NCBI RefSeq assembly: GCF_900215155.1
Contig: NZ_LT907980.1
Span: forward strand, 2,232,001 to 2,296,000
DNA from: Marinobacter sp. LV10R510-11A
GTDB lineage: Bacteria > Pseudomonadota > Gammaproteobacteria > Pseudomonadales > Oleiphilaceae
Direction: 5' to 3'
Length of the DNA stretch: 64,000 nt
Shown here: positions 26,941-35,816 of the stretch, piece by piece
Layout: each line of letters begins with the position of its first letter
Position numbering within the stretch: position 1 is the first letter of the stretch
Position numbers and translations under genes: made by a program
The notes under the pieces: generated by a model
Database searches by the model: none
Seen by the model: only the letters and a program-made list of their open reading frames with translations
Told to the model about the DNA's origin: nothing

Positions 26941-28080
26941 TTAGAATGCGCGCGAAACAATCTCTTTCATGATTTCGTTGGTTCCGCCATAAATGCGCTG
27001 AACCCGCGAATCTGCCCAGGCGCGGGCAATCGGGTATTCCCACATGTAGCCGTAGCCACCGTGCAACTGAACGCACTCATCCATTACTTTGCATTGCAGG
27101 TCCGTGGTGTACTGCTTCAACATAGCGGCTGTGGGGATATCCAGCTTTTTGTCGAGGTGCAGTTCCAGACAGCGGTCGGTAAACACCCGAGCTGCGGTGA
27201 GTTCAGATTTCAGCTCAGCCAGCTTGAAACGGGTATTCTGGAACTTGATAACCGGCTTGCCGAACGCCTTACGCTCTTTAACGTAGTCCAGCGTCCACTG
27301 CCATGCCGCTTCAGCGGAGGCAATCGCGGTTAAGCCAATCTGCAGGCGCTCAGCTGGAAGCTCCTGCATCAGCTGGAAGAAGCCCTGCCCTTCCATAGGA
27401 CCGATCAGGTTAGCTACCGGCACTTTTACATCCTGGAAAAACAACTCAGACGTATCCTGGGCTTTCATACCCACCTTGTTCAGATTCTGGCCTTTCTGGA
27501 AACCTTCTGATGCGGTTTCAACCAGCAGCAAGCTGATGCCCTTTGCGCCTTCCTTCGGATCGGTTTTAACCACCACAATCACCAAATCTGCCATCTGGCC
27601 GTTGGTAATAAAGGTTTTGGAACCATTCAGAATGTAGTTGTCGCCATCTTTCAGCGCTGTGGACTTCACGCCCTGCAGGTCAGAACCAGCACCCGGCTCG
27701 CTCATGGCGATAGCCGTAATCATCTCACCGGAGACCATTTTCGGCAGGTAGTGTTTCTTCTGCTCTTCCGAACCGTAGTTCAGAATGTAGGGTGCAACGA
27801 TATCAGAGTGCAGAGTCCAGCCGATGCCAGAAAGCCCGGCACTGGAGATCTCTTCCATCACCACCGCGCTGTAGCGGAAGTCGGCGCCAACGCCACCGTA
27901 CTCTTCGGGTACGCCTGGGCACAGGAAGCCCAACGCGCCGGCTTTTTCCCATAGCTCGCGACTAACCTGTCCATCTTTTTCCCACTGCGCGTGGTAGGGC
28001 GCAGCTTCTTGCTCCAGGAATTTCCGAACGGAATCCCGAAAGCCATCAAGATCAGCGTCGAATAGCTTACGTGGAATCAT
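26941..28080 (-). CDS. Acyl-CoA dehydrogenase
   Basis: A 379-residue FAD enzyme that oxidises acyl-CoA to 2-enoyl-CoA in beta-oxidation or related catabolism. It shows AIAMSEPGAGSDLQGVKSTA (FAD/substrate loop), NGSKTFITNGQMADLVIVVVKTD, and a C-terminal QLHGGYGYMWEYPIARAWADSRVQRIYGGTNEIMKEIV with the catalytic Glu. The ATG at 28080 follows GAGG; fifteen upstream codons in frame are unsupported. Chain-length preference cannot be read from sequence by eye. Neighbours give no pathway. Confidence 0.93.
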   Translation of the reverse strand: MIPRKLFDADLDGFRDSVRKFLEQEAAPYHAQWEKDGQVSRELWEKAGALGFLCPGVPEEYGGVGADFRYSAVVMEEISSAGLSGIGWTLHSDIVAPYILNYGSEEQKKHYLPKMVSGEMITAIAMSEPGAGSDLQGVKSTALKDGDNYILNGSKTFITNGQMADLVIVVVKTDPKEGAKGISLLLVETASEGFQKGQNLNKVGMKAQDTSELFFQDVKVPVANLIGPMEGQGFFQLMQELPAERLQIGLTAIASAEAAWQWTLDYVKERKAFGKPVIKFQNTRFKLAELKSELTAARVFTDRCLELHLDKKLDIPTAAMLKQYTTDLQCKVMDECVQLHGGYGYMWEYPIARAWADSRVQRIYGGTNEIMKEIVSRAF

Positions 28081-28165
28081 GGTGAACCTCAGTTTGTGAA
28101 CAGTGTTGTGATTAACGTTCACCAAGTCTCTAGTGGCAGGCGGGTTTGCTCAATGATGAAAACCA

Positions 28166-28849
28166 TCAATCATGCTGGCCAAAACCATCGTCACGATCCA
28201 CTTTTGCGTTAACTCGCGCCTCTCCCCAGCGAGGCATCAAGTCTTGAGGCACGCCCAGATGGTCGAGAATCCGCGCCACAATAAAGTCCACAAGATCCTG
28301 CACCGAATCTGGCCGGTGATAGAACCCGGGGCTGGCCGGCATGATCACAGCGCCCATACGGGTTAGCTTTAGCATGTTCTCTAGGTGCACCTCGGAATAC
28401 GGCGCTTCCCGGGGCACCAGTATCAGTTGGCGCCGTTCTTTAAGTGCCACATCGCCGGCACGTTCAATCAGATTGTTGCTGGCGCCGGTGGCCAGCGCAG
28501 AAAGAGTGCCGGTGCTGCAGGGGCAAACCACCAAAGGTGCTTTCTCACCAGATCCCGAAGCCGGCGGAGAAAACCAGTCTTCCCGACCAAACACCAGAAC
28601 TTGGCCCGGCTCTGCAGAGGCGTATTCAGAAAGGGTTTTCTGCATGGCCGGCGGGGTTCCCGGCAGTTTCAGATCGGTTTCCGTTGCGATCACGATCTGA
28701 GCCGCTTTGCTTATCATCACATGAACCCGGCAACCAGCCGCCACCAGGCATTGCAGAAGGCGCAGACCATACTGGGCGCCAGACGCACCGGTGAACGCTA
28801 AGTTAACCGTTCGCGCTTGCGATACATTATTACGGGTGGTGTTTGTCAT
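28166..28849 (-). CDS. ubiX: Flavin prenyltransferase UbiX
   Basis: UbiX attaches a dimethylallyl group to FMN, making the prenyl-FMN cofactor for UbiD decarboxylases in ubiquinone synthesis. The 227-residue flavoprotein has [18 protein letters not shown] at the N-terminus, [54 protein letters not shown], and [31 protein letters not shown]. It follows mpl by 24 bases, the arrangement found in Pseudomonas. Confidence 0.94.
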   Translation of the reverse strand: MTNTTRNNVSQARTVNLAFTGASGAQYGLRLLQCLVAAGCRVHVMISKAAQIVIATETDLKLPGTPPAMQKTLSEYASAEPGQVLVFGREDWFSPPASGSGEKAPLVVCPCSTGTLSALATGASNNLIERAGDVALKERRQLILVPREAPYSEVHLENMLKLTRMGAVIMPASPGFYHRPDSVQDLVDFIVARILDHLGVPQDLMPRWGEARVNAKVDRDDGFGQHD

Positions 28850-28873
28850 GGTAATGATTTCCTATTGGCCAGA

Positions 28874-30268
28874 TTAGCCACGGATACGCTCAAGCTCGGC
28901 AATGAGTTTGCCGTGCACACCGCCAAAGCCACCATTACTCATGATGACGATATGGCAGGGGCTGGGAAGATCCGCCAGCACACGCTCGACAAGCCCTTCT
29001 ACTGTAGATTCCACAAGGTGTTGCCGGGATTCCGGGTAGTTTGCTTGCCACGCAGACACCAACTCCGGCAACCAGTCCATGTTGTTGAGGTTGGCCCAAT
29101 AAACCTTATCGGCCAACGCGGCACTCGGCAGTAACGTATGCTGATGAACGCCCTGCTTCATGGTATTTGATCGTGGCTCGATAAGCGCTATCACTGGCTC
29201 TTCGCCCACCTGATTGCGCAAGCCATCTAGGGTGGTCGCTATGGCTGTCGGGTGATGGGCGAAATCGTCGTAGATCTTTACACCGTTAATATCCGCCAGC
29301 AACTCCATACGGCGCTTTACGCCAGAAAACCGACACAAAGCCGCTATCGCGTGATCCGGCGTTACGCCCACGTGCTTTGCCGCTGATATGGCTGACAGCG
29401 CGTTGCGAACGTTATGCAGGCCTGTCTGGCTCCATCTCACCACGGCGACAGGTTGCTCGTGGTGAATCACCATAAACCGGCTGCCGTCTTCAGAAAGCAA
29501 TTCTGCGCGCCAGTCGACGGTACCCGCTATCTCGCTACCAATGGCTGTGTCTTGAACCGGGCTCCAGCATCCCATGGCCAGCGCTTTATCCAAATGAGTG
29601 TCTAGGCTCGGGCGGATGATCAGCCCCTGAGAAGGAACCGTGCGAACTAGGTGATGAAACTGGCGCTCAATGGCTTCAACGTTATCGAAGATATCCGCGT
29701 GGTCAAATTCAAGGTTGTTCAGTATCAGCGTATGGGGGCGGTAATAAATGAACTTGGAGCGCTTGTCGAAGAAGGCGCTGTCGTACTCATCTGCTTCAAT
29801 AACGAAGAAATCGCTGTCTCCAAGCCTTGCCGATACGGGGAAGTCTTTAGGCACGCCACCCACTAAATAACCAGGCGCAAGCCCTGCCTGCTCAAGGATC
29901 CAAAGCAACATGGCGGTAGTGGTGGTTTTGCCGTGAGTGCCCGCAACGGCCAACACCCAGCGGTGCCGGAGCACCTCACGGGCCAGCCACTCTGGGCCCG
30001 ACATGTAATCAATATTGCGGTTAAGTACCGCCTCAACCTCAAGGTTACCCCGGGACATGGCATTGCCGATCAGCACAAGATCGGGCTTTGGCTCCAGATG
30101 CTTCGCGCTGAAGCCGTCCATCAGGCTGATGCCCTGCGCCTCTAACTGCGTGCTCATGGGCGGATAAACGCCTTGATCAGAACCGGTAACGGTGTGGCCA
30201 AGCTCCCTTGCCAGAACAGCCAGGCTGCCCATAAATGTGCCACAAATTCCCAGAATATGAATATGCAT
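28874..30268 (-). CDS. mpl: UDP-MurNAc:murein tripeptide ligase
   Basis: Mpl recycles wall fragments by joining L-Ala-D-Glu-meso-DAP tripeptide to UDP-MurNAc. The 464-residue Mur ligase starts MHIHILGICGTFMGSLAVLARELGHTVTGSD, has the ATP loop AGTHGKTTTTAML, the central FEADEYDSAFFDKRSKFIYYRP typical of Mpl rather than MurC, and a C-terminal HHPTAIATTLDGLR. The ATG at 30268 is chosen over an upstream in-frame codon eleven residues earlier. With alr, dacA, rlpA, rodA and mrdA it adds to the wall-metabolism content of the window. Confidence 0.95.
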   Translation of the reverse strand: MHIHILGICGTFMGSLAVLARELGHTVTGSDQGVYPPMSTQLEAQGISLMDGFSAKHLEPKPDLVLIGNAMSRGNLEVEAVLNRNIDYMSGPEWLAREVLRHRWVLAVAGTHGKTTTTAMLLWILEQAGLAPGYLVGGVPKDFPVSARLGDSDFFVIEADEYDSAFFDKRSKFIYYRPHTLILNNLEFDHADIFDNVEAIERQFHHLVRTVPSQGLIIRPSLDTHLDKALAMGCWSPVQDTAIGSEIAGTVDWRAELLSEDGSRFMVIHHEQPVAVVRWSQTGLHNVRNALSAISAAKHVGVTPDHAIAALCRFSGVKRRMELLADINGVKIYDDFAHHPTAIATTLDGLRNQVGEEPVIALIEPRSNTMKQGVHQHTLLPSAALADKVYWANLNNMDWLPELVSAWQANYPESRQHLVESTVEGLVERVLADLPSPCHIVIMSNGGFGGVHGKLIAELERIRG

Positions 30269-30423
30269 TCGCCGACTGCCCTCTCCGTTGAAACCCGACA
30301 AGCCTCCCGTATCCGCCCGACTCCGTCAAGAGCACTGCTATCCATACTTCTTGCCATGAAAATGATCAGCATTTGGCGTATCATCTGCGCCATTGTCGAA
30401 CCAGCAGGAGGCTCCATCCCGAG

Positions 30424-31686
30424 ATGGCCATCAAGAACGCATTCTACGCTCAGTCGGGCGGTGTTACCGCCGTCATTAATGCCAGTGCCTGCGGGGTGAT
30501 TCAGACCGCCCGCAAGCACCCAGATAAAATCGGCAAAGTCTTTGCCGGGCGCAACGGCATCTTGGGTGCGCTGAACGAAGAGTTGATTGATACCAGCCTC
30601 GAAAGTGACGAGTCCATTCGGGAGCTAATCCACACACCTGGCGGCGCCTTTGGGTCTTGCCGGTATAAGCTGAAAAACATCTCAGAAAACCGCCGCGAAT
30701 ACGAGCGCCTTATTGAGGTGTTCCGCGCCCACGACATTGGCTACTTTTTCTACAACGGTGGCGGCGACTCCCAGGATACCGCTTATAAGATTTCGCAAAT
30801 GGGCGAGAAGATGGGTTACCCCATTACCTGTATCGGTGTACCCAAAACGGTGGATAACGACCTGCCGTTTACCGATTGTTGCCCGGGCTTTGGCTCGGTT
30901 GCCAAGTACATTGCCACCTCCACTCTGGAGGCCAGCCTGGATATCAAATCCATGTGCGAGACGTCCACCAAGGTGTTTGTTCTTGAGGTCATGGGCCGCC
31001 ACGCGGGCTGGATTGCCGCTTCCGGAGGCCTCGCCGGTCAGAGCGAAGACGAGGCGCCCCACATTATTCTATTCCCGGAAATTCCGTTCAACCGCGATGC
31101 CTTCCTGGAGCGGGTTGATTTCTGCGTGAAGGAATACGGCTACTGCGTGATTGTGGCTTCCGAAGGCGCTCAGTATGAAGACGGCCGCTTTCTGGCGGAT
31201 GCCGGAGCCAAAGACGCTTTCGGTCACACCCAACTCGGTGGCGTAGCGCCCGCGCTGGCTAACATGGTTAAACAAGCACTGGGATACAAGTATCACTGGG
31301 CGGTTGCAGATTACCTGCAGCGCAGCGCACGGCACATCGCCTCTGCGACCGACGTTGAGCAGGCTTACGCGGTTGGCAAAGCTGCCGTGGAAATGGCACT
31401 GGACGGCAAACAAGCCGTTATGCCCATTATCGTGCGGGTACAGACGAAGCCCTACGTCTGGAAAATTGGCGAGGCTCAGCTCAGCGAAGTGGCCAACCAG
31501 GAAAAGAAAATGCCGATCCACTACATCACTGATGATGGTTTCGGTATTACCAAGGAATGCCGCGAATACCTCGAGCCGCTAATTGCCGGCGAGAACTTCC
31601 CTCCGTTCGACAACGGGCTGCCTCGGGTCGCGAAACTCAAAAATACGCTGACCGAGAAAAAACTGAGAGCCGACTTTCAGCTCTGA
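30424..31686 (+). CDS. 6-phosphofructokinase, predicted PPi-dependent
   Basis: A 420-residue PFK. The motif NGGGDSQDTAYK carries Asp after the glycines where ATP enzymes have Gly (GGDGS), and GVPKTVDNDL has Lys where ATP enzymes have Gly (PGTIDND). These two replacements mark pyrophosphate-dependent PFKs, which are reversible. The substrate loop VMGRHAGWIAASGGLA is intact. The ATG at 30424 gives MAIKNAFYAQSGGVTAV; a long Shine-Dalgarno CAGGAGG lies about 13 bases away. It is divergent from mpl and convergent with a glutaredoxin gene whose stop lies immediately next to its own. Confidence 0.93.
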   Translation: MAIKNAFYAQSGGVTAVINASACGVIQTARKHPDKIGKVFAGRNGILGALNEELIDTSLESDESIRELIHTPGGAFGSCRYKLKNISENRREYERLIEVFRAHDIGYFFYNGGGDSQDTAYKISQMGEKMGYPITCIGVPKTVDNDLPFTDCCPGFGSVAKYIATSTLEASLDIKSMCETSTKVFVLEVMGRHAGWIAASGGLAGQSEDEAPHIILFPEIPFNRDAFLERVDFCVKEYGYCVIVASEGAQYEDGRFLADAGAKDAFGHTQLGGVAPALANMVKQALGYKYHWAVADYLQRSARHIASATDVEQAYAVGKAAVEMALDGKQAVMPIIVRVQTKPYVWKIGEAQLSEVANQEKKMPIHYITDDGFGITKECREYLEPLIAGENFPPFDNGLPRVAKLKNTLTEKKLRADFQL

Positions 31687-31941
31687 TTAGCGGGCCTGAT
31701 CCACCTCTAGCTGCTGCACGTAGCTAGAGAACTCGTCGTAGCCACCTATGTACGTGTCCCCCACAAGAATCTGCGGCACGGTGTGAACAGGGCGCCCAAT
31801 TTTGTCTGCTATGTCGGCCTTCGTCATGTCATGCTCGATCATATCAACCCAGGTATATGGCATATTGCGAGATTCACAAAGGCTCATTGCACGCGCGCAA
31901 AACCCGCAGCTTGGGCGACCATAAATAGTGACCTGCTCCAT
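31687..31941 (-). CDS. Glutaredoxin (CGFC active site)
   Basis: An 84-residue glutaredoxin, full length for the GrxC class. MEQVTIYGRPSCGFCARAM contains the dithiol centre CGFC, followed by the cis-Pro segment HTVPQILVGDTYIGGYDEF that binds glutathione. GGAGG precedes the ATG at 31941; the in-frame codons upstream are non-coding. It ends directly against the PFK gene with no space, so the two transcripts must overlap at their 3' ends. Confidence 0.93.
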   Translation of the reverse strand: MEQVTIYGRPSCGFCARAMSLCESRNMPYTWVDMIEHDMTKADIADKIGRPVHTVPQILVGDTYIGGYDEFSSYVQQLEVDQAR

Positions 31942-32123
31942 AAAACCTCCAAGATAGTGTTCTCCGGAACCTTCCGGAGTGTTAAAAATTATGAATTCAT
32001 GATGACATGATTCTGAGAAACTAAAAATTGACGTTTTGAATGACAACCATAGTACCAGATGATACCTAGGGGATCGTTAATCCCTGAAAGCAGAGGCATG
32101 CACACCCGAGCAAGGAAAACTCT

Positions 32124-32567
32124 TTGATTTACCTGACGTTATTTCTGGTTTCATTCGCGGCGGCCACCCTGCTGCCGGCCTATTCGGAAATACTGACAGG
32201 CACGCTGGTTGTTCAGGGATACTCACTGTGGTGGCTGTGGTTCTGGGCAACCTTGGGCAACACGCTGGGGTCTGTGGTTAACGGTATTATTGGTAGGCAG
32301 ATTGACCGCCTAAAGCACAAGCGCTGGTTTCCGATTAGCGAGGCTCAGCTTCACAAGGCCAGAAACAGTTTTAACCGCTACGGACAGTGGTCTTTGCTGC
32401 TGGGCTGGTTACCTCTGGGTGGCGACGCGTTGACGCTGGTAGGCGGGATCATGCGCGTGCCCTGGCTCAATTTTATTGTGCTAGTGGGTATCGGAAAAGG
32501 GCTGCGCTATGCTTTTGTAATCTGGCTGGTCGCTGAAGCGTCGGGGGTATCATCACCCTCACCGTAA
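32124..32567 (+). CDS. YqaA-family (DedA-like) membrane protein
   Basis: A 147-residue protein with about four membrane segments. LPAYSEILTGTLVVQG, GNTLGSVVNGIIGRQIDRLK, FNRYGQWSLLLGWLPLGGDALTLVGGIMRVPWLNF resemble the small VTT/SNARE-associated YqaA group related to DedA. Start is TTG at 32124 with AAGGAA eight bases upstream; no ATG or GTG gives the first helix. The 3' end overlaps the convergent ABC1-kinase gene by about 60 bases. Molecular function is unknown; lipid or membrane homeostasis is suggested for the wider family. Confidence 0.8.
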   Translation: MIYLTLFLVSFAAATLLPAYSEILTGTLVVQGYSLWWLWFWATLGNTLGSVVNGIIGRQIDRLKHKRWFPISEAQLHKARNSFNRYGQWSLLLGWLPLGGDALTLVGGIMRVPWLNFIVLVGIGKGLRYAFVIWLVAEASGVSSPSP

Positions 32568-33952
32568 AGGTACTTACGCAACAATGGTTCGCCATTGAAC
32601 TCTGAATAAAGCACGGCAATAAAGGTATACACCCCAATCAGCTTGCGGTTAAGAAATACAAATTCGCTGGGCGGTACCCGAAAGTAGCGATTTATGGCCG
32701 ACCGTGCCGCCTGTCGCGCGACCCGGGATGGCAGGTCGCTTTGCTTCCAGCGATACTGCCCCTTGCTGTTAACCGCTCCCTCTGGCCAACTTTCATGATC
32801 ACTGGAAAGCGGCTCCAGAACCGACATGCAAACCTGACCAAATTTCTCCAACACTTCTTTCGGCCAATCTGAGCTCATGAAGCGAAGCTTTACGCCGCCG
32901 TCGATCACGGCTTCAAGATCGTCTTCATAGGAGGCCCGAACCATCTGAATAACCGGGTCGAGAAACTCTCTGGAATACGACTGCACCGCGCCAAAATCCA
33001 ACAGTACGATGCGATCGTGATCATCATCCCCACCCTCTTCTCCAGCGATACGAATGCGGTAATTACCAAAGTTTGGGTCTGTTTGGATTTCGCCCCAAAT
33101 AAACAATTCCCGGAAAAACAGCTCCAAAGCAGCCTTGCCCAGATCACTACGACGCTCAAGCGGTAAATCACCGACCACCGCAGAGCTAATGGAATGGCCG
33201 TGCTCGTAGGTAGCACCAATAATGTGGTCTGTGGAGTACTCTGGCAACACTCTGGGGACCACAAAACGTGGGTCGTCCGCGAGCATCTGTCGGAATTTTT
33301 CTGTTGTGCGGGCTTCTAGGCGGTAATCCACCTCTCGATGCATCATTCGCCGCACCTCTTCGAGCCAGTCCTCGAACTCCGGCCCAAAGTTCACCAGCCG
33401 GGCAACCCTAAGCAGCTGAGCCACGGCATTTAGATCGCTATCTACTGCGTCTGCAACACCTGGGTACTGAACTTTGAGTACGAGTTCCAAGCCATCGCTG
33501 CGCCGAACAGCTCGATGAACCTGCCCGAGCGAAGCCGCGCCTATGGGTTCGGGGTCTATATCAAGCTCTGCCAGTCTTTCGCTACTCAGCTGAGCTTTAA
33601 GCACGCGCTCGATAGCCGCCCACTCCAAAGAGGTGGTCTGGTCTTCTAGGGTATGCAGCGCTTCGGTCACTTCTTCTGGCAAGAAATGTTCGCCGTATAG
33701 CGCCATCACTTGGCCTATTTTGACCACACTGCCTTTCAGCTGGCCAAGCTCATCCACCAGAAAACGCGCCTGGCTGGAGAGCATGGCCCGGTGGCGCTCA
33801 TCACGCCTCTCCTTGTTGCCGATCCAATTGGTGGCCATGTGCGAGGCCATACGGGTTCCTGCAAAGAGCCCCGCACGGGTCAGGCTCAGGCGGCGTTCGA
33901 AGCTTCCTGTCTTGATGCGGGACACTGACTTACCTGAACGCTTGGATGACAT
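32507..33952 (-). CDS. ABC1/UbiB-family atypical kinase
   Basis: A 481-residue member of the AarF/ABC1/ADCK family. It has the family-defining KxGQ motif in GSVVKIGQVMALYG, the Ala-rich loop AASLGQVHRAV replacing the glycine loop, the VLKVQYPG lysine strand, QTDPNFGNYRI as catalytic loop and LLDFGAVQ as the DFG equivalent. It lacks the two C-terminal membrane helices of E. coli UbiB and is not in an ubiE-ubiJ-ubiB cluster, so it may be a paralogue rather than UbiB itself. ATG 33952 is preferred over an upstream codon. Confidence 0.85.
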   Translation of the reverse strand: MSSKRSGKSVSRIKTGSFERRLSLTRAGLFAGTRMASHMATNWIGNKERRDERHRAMLSSQARFLVDELGQLKGSVVKIGQVMALYGEHFLPEEVTEALHTLEDQTTSLEWAAIERVLKAQLSSERLAELDIDPEPIGAASLGQVHRAVRRSDGLELVLKVQYPGVADAVDSDLNAVAQLLRVARLVNFGPEFEDWLEEVRRMMHREVDYRLEARTTEKFRQMLADDPRFVVPRVLPEYSTDHIIGATYEHGHSISSAVVGDLPLERRSDLGKAALELFFRELFIWGEIQTDPNFGNYRIRIAGEEGGDDDHDRIVLLDFGAVQSYSREFLDPVIQMVRASYEDDLEAVIDGGVKLRFMSSDWPKEVLEKFGQVCMSVLEPLSSDHESWPEGAVNSKGQYRWKQSDLPSRVARQAARSAINRYFRVPPSEFVFLNRKLIGVYTFIAVLYSEFNGEPLLRKYLYGEGDDTPDASATSQITKA

Positions 33953-34056
33953 ATGCGACCTGCCCAAATCGGAAAATTTAACCTTTTAACATTATACGGA
34001 TACTGTAACCACCTGCCCTCTCTGATTCGACCCAAATTTGCGGCCTGGGGGCCATT

Positions 34057-34868
34057 GTGCGCAGACGCCTACCAGTTTATATCTACTTACGTTTTGACAC
34101 AGTTCCGATTCTTATCAACTGGATAAGCGCGACTACCACTTTACTGCTAGTTTTTTATGCGTGGCGCTCGTTCGGTCGTGGCGATCAGCTAACATCAGTG
34201 CTACTCGCACTGTTTGCAACCATGATGGCTAGCAATATCTCGTCATAAAACCTTCCACCGTAGGGTTTTTATGATCGTTACGACGATTCTATTTACCTAC
34301 CTGACTGTTCAGGCGGTGGAGGACGGATCGGCGATCATCTGGCTCTTTGCCTATCCGCCCATTGTGTTTTATATCAGCGAAGCCCGGGTTGGCAAACCGT
34401 CGCGAAGCGCTGGCGCAACTAGAAGCGGAATATGAGCGCTACCTGCGCAATGGCCGGCCGTTCGCCGTATTGCTTGCGGATATCGACCTGTTCAAGAACA
34501 TCAACGATACCTATGGGCACCATGTAGGCGATGACTTAATTGTGCAGGTTGGGAAGACATTTCTGGACCAGTGCCGAAAGGTCGACACTATCGCGCGATG
34601 GGGCGGCGAGGAATACTTGGTGCTGCTACCGGAAACAGACCCAACTGAGGCGGTACACATTGCAAACCGGATTCGTGAGGCCATCGCTGAAAATGCAGTG
34701 ATGGTAGAGCAGAAGCCAGTGACCTGCACGGCTAGTATTGGGGTAGCAAGCATCGGCGGGCGCGAGTCGATCGACAAGCTTCTTCAACGTTCAGATGAAG
34801 CCCTTTACCGTGCAAAATCTCTCGGGCGCAACCGTGTTTGCGCCCATCAAGAAGAATCGTTGGCTTAG
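34057..34868 (+). pseudogene. Decayed membrane diguanylate cyclase
   Basis: Three pieces lie in three frames. 34057-34248 encodes a membrane segment (RFDTVPILINWISATTTLLLVFYAW) and stops; the next piece (MIVTTILFTYLTVQ to FAYPPIVFYISE, about 34271-34385) continues it after a frameshift; then frame shifts again into a GGDEF domain (GLANRREAL to 34868). The normal linker and the DxLT part of the domain start are missing at the junction. The GGDEF core itself is good: GGEEY active site and an RKVD inhibitory site five residues before it. The C-terminal frame alone could make a soluble domain, but no good start is visible. Its stop overlaps lipB by four bases. Confidence 0.8.
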
Positions 34869-35509
34869 CTCTCCCAGCCCTTGCGGTAACTCACGGTGGA
34901 TTCACCCATGCCGGAGACCAGCTGGGTCACCAAGCGCTTTTCAATATCTACAATGGACGCAGTGGATACAAAGTCGCGAACCTGGCACATGGCCAATCCG
35001 GCATAACCACAGGGGTTGATTCTTTGGAAGGGCTCCATGTCCATATCAACGTTCAGTGCCAAGCCATGGAAAGAACAGCCACGGCGCACCCGCAACCCGA
35101 GGGAAGCAATTTTCGCATCACCCACATACACACCGGGTGCATCCGACCGGGGTTCCGCGGCAATACCAAGCTCGGCCAGTGAACGCACGATAGCCTGCTC
35201 AATAACGTCTACCAGCTCCCTTACCCCCATCTTACGCCGGGTTAGACCCAACATCAGGTAAACCACTAGCTGGCCAGGGCCGTGGTAGGTTACCTGCCCG
35301 CCACGATCCACCAGAATAACCGGAATGTCGCCCGGCGCCAGAATATGTTCGGCCTTACCTGCCTGCCCCTGGGTGTAAACCTTAGGGTGTTCAAGGCACC
35401 AGAGCTCGTCTTTGGTGTGATCGTCTCTTTCCGCTGTGAAGCTTTTCATCGCTTCCCAGGTTTCCAGATAGGGCTGCTGGCCCAATGATCTGACAATCAG
35501 TTCAGGCAT
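34865..35509 (-). CDS. lipB: Octanoyl-ACP:protein transferase LipB
   Basis: LipB moves octanoate from ACP to lipoyl domains; LipA (9108-10151) then inserts sulfur. The 214-residue product has [18 protein letters not shown], the catalytic Lys in [19 protein letters not shown] and Cys in [19 protein letters not shown] 35509 gives [18 protein letters not shown]; fifty upstream in-frame codons overlap ybeD and are rejected. It lies five bases after ybeD and ends the long minus-strand block starting at proA. Confidence 0.96.
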   Translation of the reverse strand: MPELIVRSLGQQPYLETWEAMKSFTAERDDHTKDELWCLEHPKVYTQGQAGKAEHILAPGDIPVILVDRGGQVTYHGPGQLVVYLMLGLTRRKMGVRELVDVIEQAIVRSLAELGIAAEPRSDAPGVYVGDAKIASLGLRVRRGCSFHGLALNVDMDMEPFQRINPCGYAGLAMCQVRDFVSTASIVDIEKRLVTQLVSGMGESTVSYRKGWES

Positions 35510-35514
35510 TGCGC

Positions 35515-35784
35515 TTACAACACCATGTGCACACGACCACTGGCCTTGAGCTCCTCGAACAGGGCTTTTAGTTGCGGCTCGCCCGTCGCAATTATGTTCA
35601 GACGAACCGAACAGAACCGCCCCTTGCTGCTGTCTTGAATAGAAACATCCGCCTCGCAAAGACCCGGGGCGTGCTGCTCAACAACCCCAACCACAAATTC
35701 CTTAAAATCCGGAGCAGAGTTGCCTATCACCTTGATGGCGTAATCGCAGGGAAACTCAATTTTTGGTGCTTTCGGCTCACTCAT
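35515..35784 (-). CDS. ybeD: YbeD/DUF493 protein
   Basis: An 89-residue protein with the ferredoxin-like DUF493 fold: [51 protein letters not shown] and the C-terminal VHMVL are all conserved. Biochemical function is unknown, though it is almost always between dacA and lipB, as here. Five bases separate it from lipB. Confidence 0.93.
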   Translation of the reverse strand: MSEPKAPKIEFPCDYAIKVIGNSAPDFKEFVVGVVEQHAPGLCEADVSIQDSSKGRFCSVRLNIIATGEPQLKALFEELKASGRVHMVL

Positions 35785-35816
35785 GCCGCTTTACTCCCGG
35801 GCTCAACTCGCCCTTA

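Noticed and set aside
28140..28165. FNR-like palindrome near ACAD/ubiX (TTGATGGTTTTCATCA region)
   Set aside because: Half-sites are not at N4 spacing and the second is not ATCAA.
35510..35659. Fifty-codon N-terminal extension of lipB
   Set aside because: It lies inside ybeD, and the conserved LipB N-terminus begins at ATG 35509.
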